From positions 1,969,001-2,033,000 of the forward strand of contig JAITYX010000065.1 of the NCBI GenBank assembly GCA_021018815.1: 64,000 nucleotides of DNA, in the 5' to 3' direction. This document shows positions 21,476 to 31,992 of this stretch, one piece after another. How positions within the stretch are numbered: position 1 is the first letter of the stretch; every line of letters starts with the position of its first letter. Both the position numbers and the translations under genes were made by a program. This stretch comes from Talinum fruticosum (Eukaryota > Streptophyta > Magnoliopsida > Caryophyllales > Talinaceae). Under the pieces are notes generated by a model, which was not told the DNA's origin, searched no databases, and saw only the letters and a program-made list of their open reading frames with translations.

Positions 21476-22717
21476 CTAGTCGATCTTTACGTTCTTCCCT
21501 TTTGGATCGCTAGACTCAGCTGCATCCTCTTGGGTGTGTTTCTTCGCTTCTTTCATCCTACAGGCCCTCTTCTCTTCATCTTCTTTAGCCTCAGCCTCTC
21601 TTTTGTTGGCTCGCTCGTCAATCTAGGGGTTTATTTCACGAATCGAAGTGGTGCCGTAGTAGGGACAACTCCTCTAGGATCTCGTTCTCAAGTCCTTAGT
21701 GCCTTGCGATGCTTGAAGTCTACTTTTGTTATCCACTCCGGATAATATTCGAAACTTCGTATTTCGCTTCTACTGTGTTTCCGCAACTTGGCGGGTTTAT
21801 CCAATAATCTAGCCATGTCGAAACCTGCATTGAGATGCCAAACCTTGCAAATAGTTCAAAAGTAGCATGCTAAAAACAATCCAAATAAGGTATTACCTGT
21901 TCTCGTCCCATTTTCCGCAATACACGATCAGGGAAGTAGTACATACTGGTTTTCGGACCCAACAAAAGTACAAAAGGATGCTCGCTCCGTTTGTGTCCTA
22001 AATTGGGACACTTCTAGTGCTTAATGTACCATTCAATGGGATTATTAGTTGTGAACCAGGCCTTCCACCAAGAAGCGAGATGGTCGAGTAACCACACTTT
22101 TGCGATTCCGTTGACGAATTGTGTAGCCAGTATAAGTCTACATCTACAGGAGCCTACACCAATTGAAGGTACTCCACCAACCAAATCTACATACAACAGA
22201 TAAATAAATCATTAGAGTCCTACAGGGTCTTACTTATGGCCCAACAAGAGCACAATCAAAAATAAGAAAAACGACAAAAATAAAAACCGAGACTTTGGGC
22301 AAAATCGGAGGCTTTTCAGCCTCGCCGACACCGGACCACCACCTCTTGGCTGGCGCCGCTTACCTAGCGTCACCGGCTTGTTTCCGGATGTTATTTTCTC
22401 GCTTACTCGCAATAACAAGGGGCTGCCGGCTAAGTCCCCGTCTGGATTTGCTTAGATCCAGTCCAACCCTATGATAGTCTTAACAAGGATAAGTAAAGTT
22501 AGGGAGCAGTGATCCTCCAGCTTGCTCAACGAAACTCAAGCAATGTAGCGGGAGCCATATCCCTATGACCTCCTGCTAGTAAGAAACCACCTATCGGGCA
22601 GGTGATAATGGCCCAACGTCTTTGAATATAGGCAGCCCTGAAGAGTACATTGGGCGATAATGCTTCAACGGAGTTCATTAAATGCACCTTGTCCTAAGAA
22701 GAATCCAACTCGGATTC
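21476..22717 (-). pseudogene. Antisense DUF7745-like gene of Tat copy A, 3' part
   Basis: Minus-strand blocks are VNGIAKVWLLDHLASWWKAW, NNPIEWYIKHWKCP-like, YYFPDRVLRKMGREQVIPYL (about 22190 down to 21850) and a basic Glu/Lys-rich end, NKREAEAKEDEEKRACR to SSDPKGKNVKID, stopping at 21476. The order W...NPI.WY..HW, then P..VLRQ.GR.Q.IP matches what I know of the plant DUF7745 family, which often lies near gypsy retroelements. Frameshifts separate the blocks. The 5' part of the same gene lies at 33562-33874, beyond Sirevirus copy 2. Confidence 0.6.
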
Positions 22718-24288
22718 TGAAGGTTTGCTCAAGGAGAGTCCGAGTCACCCTAGAGGGGGTGAATAGGGTGATAGAAAATTCTTTCGAAAGTACACACTTT
22801 TGCGCGAAAAGAGGCAAAGACAGAATCCGAGTCTAATAACGAGTCATAAAAGATTGGACTCGAAAGCAATGAATCGAAGAAATAAGAGCACTAAGGTCAT
22901 GTCGAGTCTAGAATGAACTCGAGAAAAGAACACGGAGATTTTACGTGGAAACCCTCCTGAGGCGAGAAAACCACGGCCCGTGTCAATCCGGACACGAAGT
23001 CAAATCCACTATTTTGAGTCCACAAAATACCGTGAACTTGACGGAACCCGAGTTGCTCCCTTAGACAACTCTATACGATTTTCCTAGACTCGAAGTTACC
23101 TTATCTAATCTAGTACTTCCTAGCTGAGATAACCCTTACAGCTAGGGACAACTAAGCCGAGTTAACCTTTACAGCTTAGTCAAGGGACCTTACAAAGAAT
23201 GTAAGAAGAGTTTGTAACTAAGTACAAGACCTTACAACTCGTAAAGTAATGAATTACAGAGTGGGAGTTGTAAGTTGAAGATTGAGAGTAAATACAATAA
23301 CTTTGATCAAGTAAGTGTATAGACAATATGTTCGGCAACCTTCAAGTCTTGTGAAGTGGCTTCTATTTATAGATAACCAAGCGAGTAGCCGTTATCTTTA
23401 TTTGCTGACCGAGAGTCTTCCGTGACCGTTGGTAGAAGCTTTACGAGTCACTCGAAAGTATCCGTTGAAATATGAACGTTGAACAACGGTTTAACTCTCT
23501 TGGAAGTCCCAAAACCATCGGTTGTGTCTTGAAAAATGAGGTGGAAACCACCGTTAGGCTTGGTGTTCCATTTTTCCAGATATGGAAGCAGCATGACTTC
23601 GACACAATCTTCCGGGACTAAAGCAGGGAAGGTGAAATGCCATATCTCGCTAGTGATTTGACGTTACGAGCCGGCTACTTTTGTAGTTTGAAAAGATATC
23701 CTCGATTGGATAACCTACAAAAGTAAAACAACTTTGGTTTTCAAAGTATAAAATACTTTGGTCCAAGGTTAGACACGAGATAATAAAATAATCATGATAA
23801 TTAACCAACAGATTATTCGAGTCGGAAAAGAAATGGAACTTTCGAGTCTAAAATCCATGATGCTCGGAATTCCATAAGACTTAGTCTTAAGCAAAGAATC
23901 AAGTTACGTAACGAATATCGGAGAGGGAAAAACTTGATATAGACTAAGTACGAAAAGAACTACGAATGCCGACTATGCAAACAATAGAGTAAATAACCAC
24001 AAGTCGGATTCCGAGTGAGAAACGGCGGAATACTCGGTATATTCGAAATGCGATTAATCGAGTGAGAGTGGACTCGGAATAAAGAACCAATTTTCCGAGT
24101 CGCTAACCGAAAAGCAATAACAGAGATGAGTGAGGGCCGAATCACTTAGAGAAGATACTATTTTACTCAAGTAAGTTTCTAAGACACGAGAGAATGCCTT
24201 GGAATCAAAACTCTATAAGAATGACATCGTTATACCCGATTCCTTTTGCATGACTCGGAAAGATATTGAGCAGATGTCCGAGTCTTCA
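22718..24288 (-). repeat. 3' LTR of Sirevirus copy 2
   Basis: On the minus strand it runs from TGAAGACTCGGACATCTGCT to CAAACCTTCA (TG..CA). A TATA box TATAAATAG lies at about 23367-23375 (minus). Differs from the partner LTR mainly at CG-containing words. Confidence 0.92.
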
Positions 24289-24303
24289 ATCTCCCCTTTT
24301 TGA
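24289..24303 (-). other. Polypurine tract next to 3' LTR (copy 2)
   Basis: Reverse-complement reads AAAAAGGGGAGAT directly before the LTR start TGAAGAC. Plus-strand primer site. Confidence 0.75.
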
Positions 24304-24551
24304 TGAAAGGCATTCCATACTTAAACGAAACTTTGTTAGAGAAAAATAGATTGATTCCGAGTAGTTTGTTCAAGAGTAAGGCATATTGAATAGATCGAGC
24401 AATATACAATATATCGAGCAATATAAAGTATGCTTTAACTCATTAACTCGTAAAATAAAGAACTCGAAATTAATAATGAAATGCATCAATTCATTAAAAA
24501 AAATTACAAGGGAATAAACTCCCCTAAACAAGACAACCAGTTTCGACTACA

Positions 24552-24569
24552 TTTCCCCCTTGCCTTTCA
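24552..24569 (-). other. Upstream polypurine tract (copy 2)
   Basis: Reverse-complement TGAAAGGCAAGGGGGAAA, equivalent to the tract at 18764-18780 in copy 1. Sits about 265 bp inside the LTR. Confidence 0.5.
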
Positions 24570-24679
24570 GCAAAAACAAGAAACAAAAAGAAGGGAGAAA
24601 AGTACAAGTAAAACACATAAATTGTCCGGACAAAAAGAAAATTTTGAGGCGAAATTCGGAGACACCGAGGAATTGTGAC

Positions 24680-26300
24680 TTAGTGCATGGCTCCAACTAG
24701 GAAGGAGGGATTTCGAGTGGAGGCGGAGGTGCGCCGGCGCTGATAAGATCTTGACGATGTGCTTGAGCGCGGCGAAGGGAGAACCGGAATAGTTCGCGAG
24801 GGCTCGGCTTTGAGTGGCCGACCCGGAGAGAGTGGATCGAGGGTTCTTCCCTTGGGACCTCGAGGGCTGGAGGGGTTGCTCTGCTCGACTCGGCTGGAGG
24901 AGCGAGATCTTCGACCCACTCGGACTGGCTGTCCGAGCTAAGTACAGACAATTTGAGCTTGGGGAGCGAGGCTGTCCCTCGGCGGTTGCCACGGCCTCTT
25001 CTTCCCTTTGCTCGGAAGGGGCTACCTCGGCCGTAGGTTCCTCGGCATCCTCCGCTGCATCTGCCGCTTCTTCCTCTTCTTCCTCGGCTTCCTCGCTGTC
25101 CGAGGAGGTCGGGCTCGGGCTCAAAGACGCCTCGGAGGTGTCCGAGTCATCCTGGTCCTGAGCCGCCTTGGACCTTCTTTCTCCGAGGAGCTCGGCTAGC
25201 TCCTTCGCTCCTTAACCAGCTCTCTCATCTCAAGAACGAGAGATTGCTGCTCTCGGATTTAGGATCGACCGGTCTTTTGGTTGATGGTCGGACCACGAAG
25301 AACGGACTTGAAACCCCGAGCATGTCTCCGAATTCGGAAGACACAGAGGTGATCTTGTCCATGAAGACAGGGGACAAGAGGGCGAGAGAGTTTTGGAAGC
25401 ACTTGGAGGTGGAGGCACCACCAGGTGAAGAGGGAAGAGGGAGAGGGGTTGATTTCGAGTCCGAGGTGGAGAAGGAGGCCTCGGCTCTAAGTTGTGAACC
25501 CGGACACCGGGGTTAGTTTCTCGGTATCCGTACCCCGGAGTTCCTTCTTGCCGACCACAATGGCCGCCTCGGACACCGCGTTAGGGTCGGAGGGAAGAGG
25601 AACTTGGAATTGTTTGAAGACAAGGGTGAGAAGAGCACCGAAAGGAAGGGAGGTGTTCTTCTTGCTCTGGAGTTAGGCTGGCACGGCGGCCATCCGCTCA
25701 ATGAGGGAGGGGAAGAGGTCGACTTCGTATCCCTCCGGGATATCGAAGAGGGCTTTGAGGTGCTTGGAGTTGGGGTTCTCCTTGCTGGAATGCTATGAGA
25801 AGAAGGTTCTCATCGGCGAAAGCACGAAGCCTGGCTTCGACTTCAAGCGAGTCACGAAAAGTTCTTTACGGACCCGGGGAATTCTTTAGCGTACTTTTCA
25901 AAGAAGTCGTCGGTGACTTCGATGAAGGGAATAGGGTTACTTGTTCAAGAAGAGAGAAGAAACTTTAAACGAGTCGGTGAAGGAGAGAGGTGTTGATACT
26001 GAACGAGTAATGTTACGAACCCGAGAGGTTAGAACATTTTCGGAGTGGGTGAGATGAGTATAAAACTTCGAAACGAGTTCGGGATAGATGAATTCGCTGA
26101 AACACAAGAAAGGGTAGACTCCGGTGGTTTGGATATGGGACAACCGAGGAGAATTTGGTTGTTGCGAAGAATTTGTCGTCCAGCGCAAGGTCTTGGGTGA
26201 CAACGAGTTTAGAAGGGGTTGAGCTTTACGGCTTGTTGGTGCGAGGCTTTTTAGAGGATGAAGAAACCCGAAAGTCGGGATGGTTTCCTCTTTTAGGCAT
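24680..26300 (-). pseudogene. Sirevirus env-like ORF (copy 2)
   Basis: Starts MPKRGNHPDF at 26300. Blocks in order: VVTQDLALDDKFFATTKFSS, RTLFPSSKSPTT-like, LPFGALLTLVFKQFQVPLPS (about 25640-25580), then GSKISLL-type Ser-rich sequence. A long acidic tract follows (EEAEEEEEEAADAAEDAEE, about 25095-25040). The last parts (LRRAQAHRQDLISAGAPPPP) run to about 24700. The central domain matches the plant 'putative plant transposon' type domain. The acidic low-complexity tail suggests an intrinsically disordered C-terminus. No signal peptide is evident. Broken by several frameshifts. Confidence 0.6.
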
Positions 26301-26949
26301 TGTGAGAGATGAAAAGATGAAACTTTTCGAAAGAAAAAAAGAGAGAAGGAGGTGTAGAAGAGAAGAAAACAAAAATGGTAGAAGAAAAATGAGAAGAGAG
26401 CGAGTCGAAAACTTACGAGAGAGAGAGAGAGAGAGCTTCTTCAACACTTGCGGACGATCAAGGGTCACTTGTTCACGTAGCAAACTTCCGCGAGAAGATT
26501 TTCGTTTGAGAGGGAAGGAGTTTTAGAATATAGAGATGAAGAGGGATAGTCGATATATGTAGAGAATACGCGCGCCCGTTCACTATCCGTTATGTAACTC
26601 CGTTCGACTCGGCCTGTCCATCGGTCATTAATGCCCGGTGCGACGGTTCTTCTTCAACGGTTGAGATATCGGTGGTTTGAAATCTGCGGTTATGATACGA
26701 TCGCGGCGCTCGAGAAAGAGAGAGAAAAGATTTTGAAATTATAATCCGAAACTCTCCACTGTTCTAGAGATAGGTTCGGAAAATTTGATGTCCAAATTTC
26801 TCTTACGTCCGAGTTTGACTCGGAAAGAATTACGAGTGACTCGAAACACGAAATAACTATCGGCCCGAGTATCACGTGGTCAAGCTGAACTAATGGTTAT
26901 AAACACGAAAGCACATAGCACAGAAATAGTCAAGAATCATAACACAAAA
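26301..26949 (-). other. Spacer between pol and env-like ORF (copy 2)
   Basis: 649 bp without coding potential, with the CT-rich leader (minus-strand CTCTCTCTCTCTCTCTCGTAAG near 26440-26415). At the place where copies 1 and 3 have TATAAATAG it has only CTACATATATCG (26551-26562), a decayed TATA. Contains the conserved TTTGACATCAAATTT-type block near 26785. Confidence 0.6.
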
Positions 26950-27600
26950 CTAAGCATTTAACATACCAAGCTCATTCAGAATAAAACGAATTGATCTTTA
27001 CCAAGAGGCTTAGTAAAGATATCAGCTAATTGAAGATTAGTAGGAATGAACTCAAGTGTAATATCACCCTTTTACGAGTGATCGCGTAGAAGTGATACCG
27101 ACCTCAATATGCTTTGTTTTTGAGTGCTTGGACAGGATTCTTAGTGATGCGATTGCGCTTTGATTGTCACACTTGATTGGAGCCGAGTTGAGAAATAATC
27201 CAAGATCCTTCAAGTGTTGTTTTATCCAAAGGATCCGAGCGCAACAAGCTCCGGCGGCAATGTATTCAGCTTCCGCGGTTGATAGAGCTCGCGAGTTTTG
27301 CTTCTTTGAGTGCCGGGATATTAGGGATTGACCCGGAAATTGGCAAGCTCCGGATGTGCTCTTTCGATCAACTTTATATCCTGCGTAGTGTGCGTCCGAG
27401 TATCCGGTCGAGTCGGTTACGAGTATACGGAATACCACGAGTCCTAAATTCGAGTACTGCAAGATATCCGAATACTCTCTTCACCGCAGTGAGATGTGAT
27501 TCTTTTGGATTAGCTTGAAATCGTGCACATAAGCAAACACTGAACATTATATACGGTCCGCTTGAAGTAAGATATAACGGTGATCCAATCATATCTCGAT
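26950..27600 (-). pseudogene. Copia RNase H (copy 2)
   Basis: YSDAHYAGYKVDRKSTSGAC, LSTAEAEYIAAGACCARIL, IKCDNQSAIASLRILSKHSK and KHIEVG appear in one 132-codon stretch (27462-27064). SDAHYAG has His where copia usually has Asp (SDADYAG), as in copy 1. The pol C-terminus RNELGMLNA ends in TAG at 26952-26950. Confidence 0.78.
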
Positions 27601-28440
27601 AGAGCTTCGATCTATTGCTTTACCTGTCTCATCCGAGTCAAGCTTTATACTTGCTTGCTCATAGGGGTCGATGCGTGCTTTGCATCTTGAAGTTTATATT
27701 TCTTCGGCAGTTCCTTGGTGTATTTCGATTGATGAACAAAGATTCCATCTTTGTCTTGTTTGATTTGCAGCCCAAGGAAGAAGTTGAGTTCTCCCATCAT
27801 ACTCATTTGGAACTCTCTGACTCATCAACTCGAGAAAATTCTCGGCACGAAATTCATTAGTAGCACCGAAAATAATATCATCAACATATATTTGAACAAT
27901 GAGAAAATCTTTCCCTTTGGTCTTTATGAATAGAGTCTTGTCGATCTGACCTCTTTTGAAATCATTTTGAACCAAGAAGGCTGCTCGAGTCTTTCATACC
28001 AAGCTCTAGGGGCTTGCTTAAGACCATATAGAGCCTTTTGAAGTTTGAAAACATGATTTGGAAATTACGAGTTTTCAAAACCGGGAGGCTGCTCGACATA
28101 GACTTCTTCTTCAATAAAACCATTGAGAAAGGCACACTTAACATCCATTTGATATAATTTAATATGCATGCGGGATGCAAATGCCAACAGGAGTCTAATG
28201 GCTTCTATTCTAGCTACTAGTGCAAAGGTTTCCCCACAATCAATTCCTTCTTCTTGATTGTAACCTTGAGCTACAAGTCTAGCCTTGTTTCGACTACCAC
28301 TCCACCCTCATCCAGTTTGTTCTTGAAAACCCATTTGGTTCCTATAAGCTGGGTGGTCGGAAGGTCGGTTGGTCGAGTCCGGACTTGGTTTCTTTCAAAT
28401 TGATTCAGCTCTTCTTGCATGGCCTCTACCCATTCGGGTT
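27600..28440 (-). pseudogene. Copia reverse transcriptase (copy 2)
   Basis: [18 protein letters not shown] (about 28340), [20 protein letters not shown] in a shifted frame, [20 protein letters not shown], and the catalytic YVDDIIFGATNE in one frame at 27890-27860. Frameshifts at about 28275 and 27960. Confidence 0.8.
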
Positions 28441-28599
28441 CATTAAGGGCTTCTAGTGCATTTTTAGGTTCGATTAATGAAATGAATGCGGTGAATGCAC
28501 ATAGATTATGAAGAGAGGAACGAGTTCTTACCCTACTGTTGATATTAGAAATAATATTTTCTTGGGGATGACTGGAAGTAAATTTGAATGCTTTACCGG

Positions 28600-29740
28600 T
28601 TCTTTGATTCACCGAGGTTTGTGGGTTGAATAGCTTGATCTTCGAAGCTTGTTACGAGTGATCGTCTTCATTGACTTGCTCGTTACGAGCAAGCTCTTGA
28701 GCTGTCTCATTACGTGCCTCCTCGTTACGAGTAGTCTCCTTCGAGTCTTTGTGAACTCATCTTCGTCATCATCCTTTACGAGCTTCGGTTTCGAGTATGC
28801 GAGATTCACTTGGTTTCTCTGTTCAAGCTCATCAAACACTACGTGGATACTTTCTTCCACTTTGTTAGTTCACTTATTAAAGATACGATAAGCTTTGCTA
28901 TGAGAGGAGTAACCTAGAAAAATACCTTCATCGACCAGAGCATCAAACTTGGTCGGATGATCCTTACCATTGTTGTGGACAAAGCACTTACATCCGAAAG
29001 ATGCGAAATAGGAAATATTTGGCTTCCTCCCTTTGTAGAGCTCATAAGGTGTTTTCTTGAGAATGGGTCCGATGAGGCATCGATTGAGAGTGTAGTTGGC
29101 TGTGTTTCTTGCCTCGCCCGAGAAATAGTAGGGCAAGTTGTGTTCAATCATCATTGTCCTTGCTATCTCTTCAAGGGTTCTGTTCTTTCTCTCAACTACT
29201 CCATTCTGCTGAGGAGTTACAGGTCTTGAGAAGTTGTGAGAAATTCCATTCTTGTCACAAAACTCGAGAATTACGAGTAATCGAACTCCCTTCCATGGTC
29301 GGTTCGAATCTTTTGAATCCGAGTGCGGGACTCCACTTGAATCTTTCTACAGAGCTTGCTGAACTCCTTGAATGCTTCATTCTTATGCTTGAGAAAACAC
29401 ACCCGGGTAAATCTTGAAAAATCATCAATGATAACAAGTATGTAAGATTTACCTCAGAGACTCTTCACGGGAATTTCGCCACATAGGTCCATATGTAGTA
29501 ATTCAAGAATGTTGGATGTGGAAGCTGTCTTGAGAGATTTGAATGAAGATTTGACTTGTTTCCCTCCGGTGCATGCTTCACATATTTTATCCTTCTCAAA
29601 CGCACGGTTAGGCAATCCTCTAACCGGACCATGAGATGCAAGCTTTTTGATAGTATGCATGCTAATATGACCTAATCTACGATGCCAAGTCCAAGAATCA
29701 TCTTGAAGAGATGCTTTCAAACGAGGATAAATTCGACTTG
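28600..29740 (-). pseudogene. Copia integrase (copy 2)
   Basis: WHRRLGHISMHTIKKLASHG .. CEACTGGKQVKSSFKSL (29690-29530) is the HHCC domain, then LLHMDLCGEIPVKSL. Asp and Glu blocks follow around 29300 and 29180, and the GTKWV-distal chromatin-side segments NTANYTLNRCLIGPILKKTP and PNISYFASFGCKCFVHNN at 29110-28980. All parts are present but split over frames. The Thr/Glu/Gln-rich linker to RT is at 28860-28600. Confidence 0.78.
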
Positions 29741-30115
29741 GGTCGGAAAGAGGGATGATGTAGGTATTACACGATCTCTTACCTGAAAGTTTTACCTCTT
29801 TGGTGATCTCATCCGTGATGTAGCACTTGGATTGAGTGAATTTTACCTCTTGACCTTTGTCACATAGTTGGGAGATGCTTAAGTAGGTTGTACTTTAGCC
29901 CTTTGACAAGGTAGGCTGGGCTCACCAGATTGCTTCCATTTCCAATCTTCCCAATGCCCACTATCTTACCTTTCTTTGTCATCTCCAAAAGTCACCTTTC
30001 CTCCTTTATATGACTCCAGCTCGGAAAAGAGTCCTTGGTCACTGACATATGTCGAGAACATCCGTTGTCCAGGTACCAATGTCCTTTTGATCTATTACGA
30101 GTGACCTGCAAAGCA
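29741..30115 (-). pseudogene. Copia aspartic protease (copy 2)
   Basis: GHWYLDNGCSRHMSVT at about 30085-30035: the active-site triad reads D-N-G where D-S-G is expected. Followed by GKIVGIGKIGNGSNL-like and LRYNLLKYLP..CDKGQEV-like fragments. Frames are broken. Confidence 0.7.
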
Positions 30116-31933
30116 GAGAGAATCTAACCCTTCTCACTTCCTCTAACGAACCCGGTAACATTTCTTACTTGTGGTCCTTTTACGAGGAAGAAGGTGCTTC
30201 GGAACCCAGATTTGAATGACTTTGGGTTTAGTCCGATTACGAGTCTTCTTCTCGGAGAGCTGAGTCCGTGTCTCTTTCCTTTTAAAAACCTTTCCTTTTG
30301 AAACGAGGAGAAAATGGTTTCTTTTTGTAAATAGGTGCGGGTTTAGTCCTCCTTTCATTTTTGTGAATGGGACCATGCTCGACCTTTTTGAACTTAACGG
30401 TTACGGAATCCTTTTTGAACAATTACGAGTAAGAATTAGATTCTTCCTCTTTGTTGAAACCAAGACCTTCTTTTCTAAAAGAGACACATTGTGATCCTAA
30501 GAGCATATCAAGGTTCTTCGACCTTGAGTAAACTTTAAAACCGAGATCTTGAGACTCAATGAGCTTCTGTTTCGGTTGCTCATTTTCTTTCTGAGTAACT
30601 CGGACTCGGTCTCATTAGTTTGAGCACTTGTCTTGAGTTCTCCGAGTGTGAGCCTCGGTTTTTCTAATTCGTTTTTCAAGGATATGCTCTCGGACGAGAT
30701 TGACTCAAGTTGTTCTTTGAAATGAGAAGAATCGGAATTGGACTTTTCTTCCAAAGTAAAGATGTATTTAGCTAAATCAACTTTGGAAAATTTGAGGAAG
30801 TAGTTTATTACCTCTTGAGGATCGGTTTCCTCGTTGTGCGAGTCCGAGTCGACTCTCTTTCGGCTTACGAGTCGAAATTGCCATCGGACACTTCGAGTCA
30901 TCCGAGTCTTCGTCGTCTTCGAGATGAATCCTCATCACTCCATGTTGCCATCATGGCCTTTTTCTTCTTCTGTCCCTTCTTCGTTTTGGACAGGTCCTTG
31001 ACTACGTGGTCTTTGCTTGCCACATTCAAAACATCCAGAATTCTTAGACAAAGATAACTTTGAGGGTGAAGAAAACTTACCTTTTACTGTCTCTCTTATC
31101 CTTTTTGTAGAATTTTTCTTTTGGTCTTTTGTCCCATCTTTTATGCTTCATCATTCTCTTGAAGCCTCTTGCAATGAGTGCCATGGGATCATCTTCTGAG
31201 TCGGAGGAGCTCGGACTTGCTTCTTTGGATTACGAGGCTTTAAGCGCGATGTTCCTTTTGGAAGTACCCTCGGCATCTTCTTCTTCCGGATGTATCTCAT
31301 GAGTCGAAGCTTTCAGATGAGCTCGTCGGCTTCAAGAGTGAGAGGTTACGAGCCTCTTCTATGGCGAGTCACTTTAGGACCCCATCGATTTTTGGGTAGG
31401 CTTCGAGAATTTTCCGGCACATTTCTTCATGGGAGATTTTCTTTCCCGGAGATTTGAGATTGTTGGTGATCTCGGTGAAGCGAATGAACATCCGAGTAAT
31501 GTTCTCCTCTGGCTCCATTTTGAAAAGCTCATATTTATGAAGATACTTGACTGATCTTAGCTTGTCTCACCCGACTTGTACCTTCGTAGGTGTTGACCAA
31601 GGTATCCCACACCTCTTTAGCAGAGTCACGAGCGGAGACTCGATTATATTCTTCCGAGCTTATGGCGCACATGAGGATGTTCATAGCTTTGAAGTTCTTT
31701 CGAACTTCTCGCCTCGCTGGTGTGAACTCGGCCTTTGTCTTTGGAAGGATTTTGAATTCATCTGTCTTTGTTGGAATGTAGTTTCCTTGTTGTATGATTT
31801 CCCATACTTCTTCATCGTGATCCATGAGGAAACATTCCATAAGCTTCTTCCAGTGACCGAAATTTGAACCTTTGAATTTTGGTGGCCTGTTGGAAGATCT
31901 TCCTTCGTCGAACTCTCCGTTGTTACGAGCCAT
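30116..31933 (-). pseudogene. gag: Sirevirus gag (copy 2)
   Basis: Begins MARNNGEFDEGRSSNRPPKF at 31933. The N-terminal domain with GSNFGHWKKLMECFLMDHDE, EEVWEIIQQGNY and SAKEVWDTLVNTYEGT is the usual gag fold of this lineage (132 codons before the first break). Next come a linker and a zinc-knuckle remnant CFECGKQ near 31030. A coiled-coil part follows (QLESISSESISLKNELEKPR, about 30720-30600), then a basic tail (KVFKRKETRTQ) to 30140. Gag packages the element RNA in the cytoplasm. Confidence 0.8.
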
Positions 31934-31978
31934 CCGATCTTTAGACCTTTGGATTGTTAGATCCGTTACGAAAGGCTA

Positions 31979-31990
31979 GGCTCGATACCA
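31979..31990 (-). other. Primer-binding site, initiator Met tRNA type (copy 2)
   Basis: Minus strand reads TGGTATCGAGCC, two bases after the 5' LTR end. The canonical plant copia site is TGGTATCAGAGC. The difference is a CAGAG/CGAG change of the kind seen across this element. Confidence 0.75.
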
Positions 31991-31992
31991 AT

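Larger units (their letters stand above)
20748..22717 (+). mobile_element. Tat/Ogre-type gypsy element, copy A, left part
   Basis: Integrase C-terminal end in + orientation, then AT-rich DNA and the 3' part of an antisense gene. It is co-linear with 47990-49880 of copy B: both have GTAAGCCTACTACT and GGATCGCTAGACTC blocks in the same order. Interrupted at 22717 by Sirevirus copy 2 and resumed at 33562. The gag and most of pol are missing to the left. Confidence 0.8.

Noticed and set aside
24567..25199. Several overlapping open frames on both strands around the env-like ORF of copy 2
   Set aside because: GC-rich, Ser/Glu-rich low complexity keeps all frames open; only the minus-strand frames matching copies 1 and 3 are kept.
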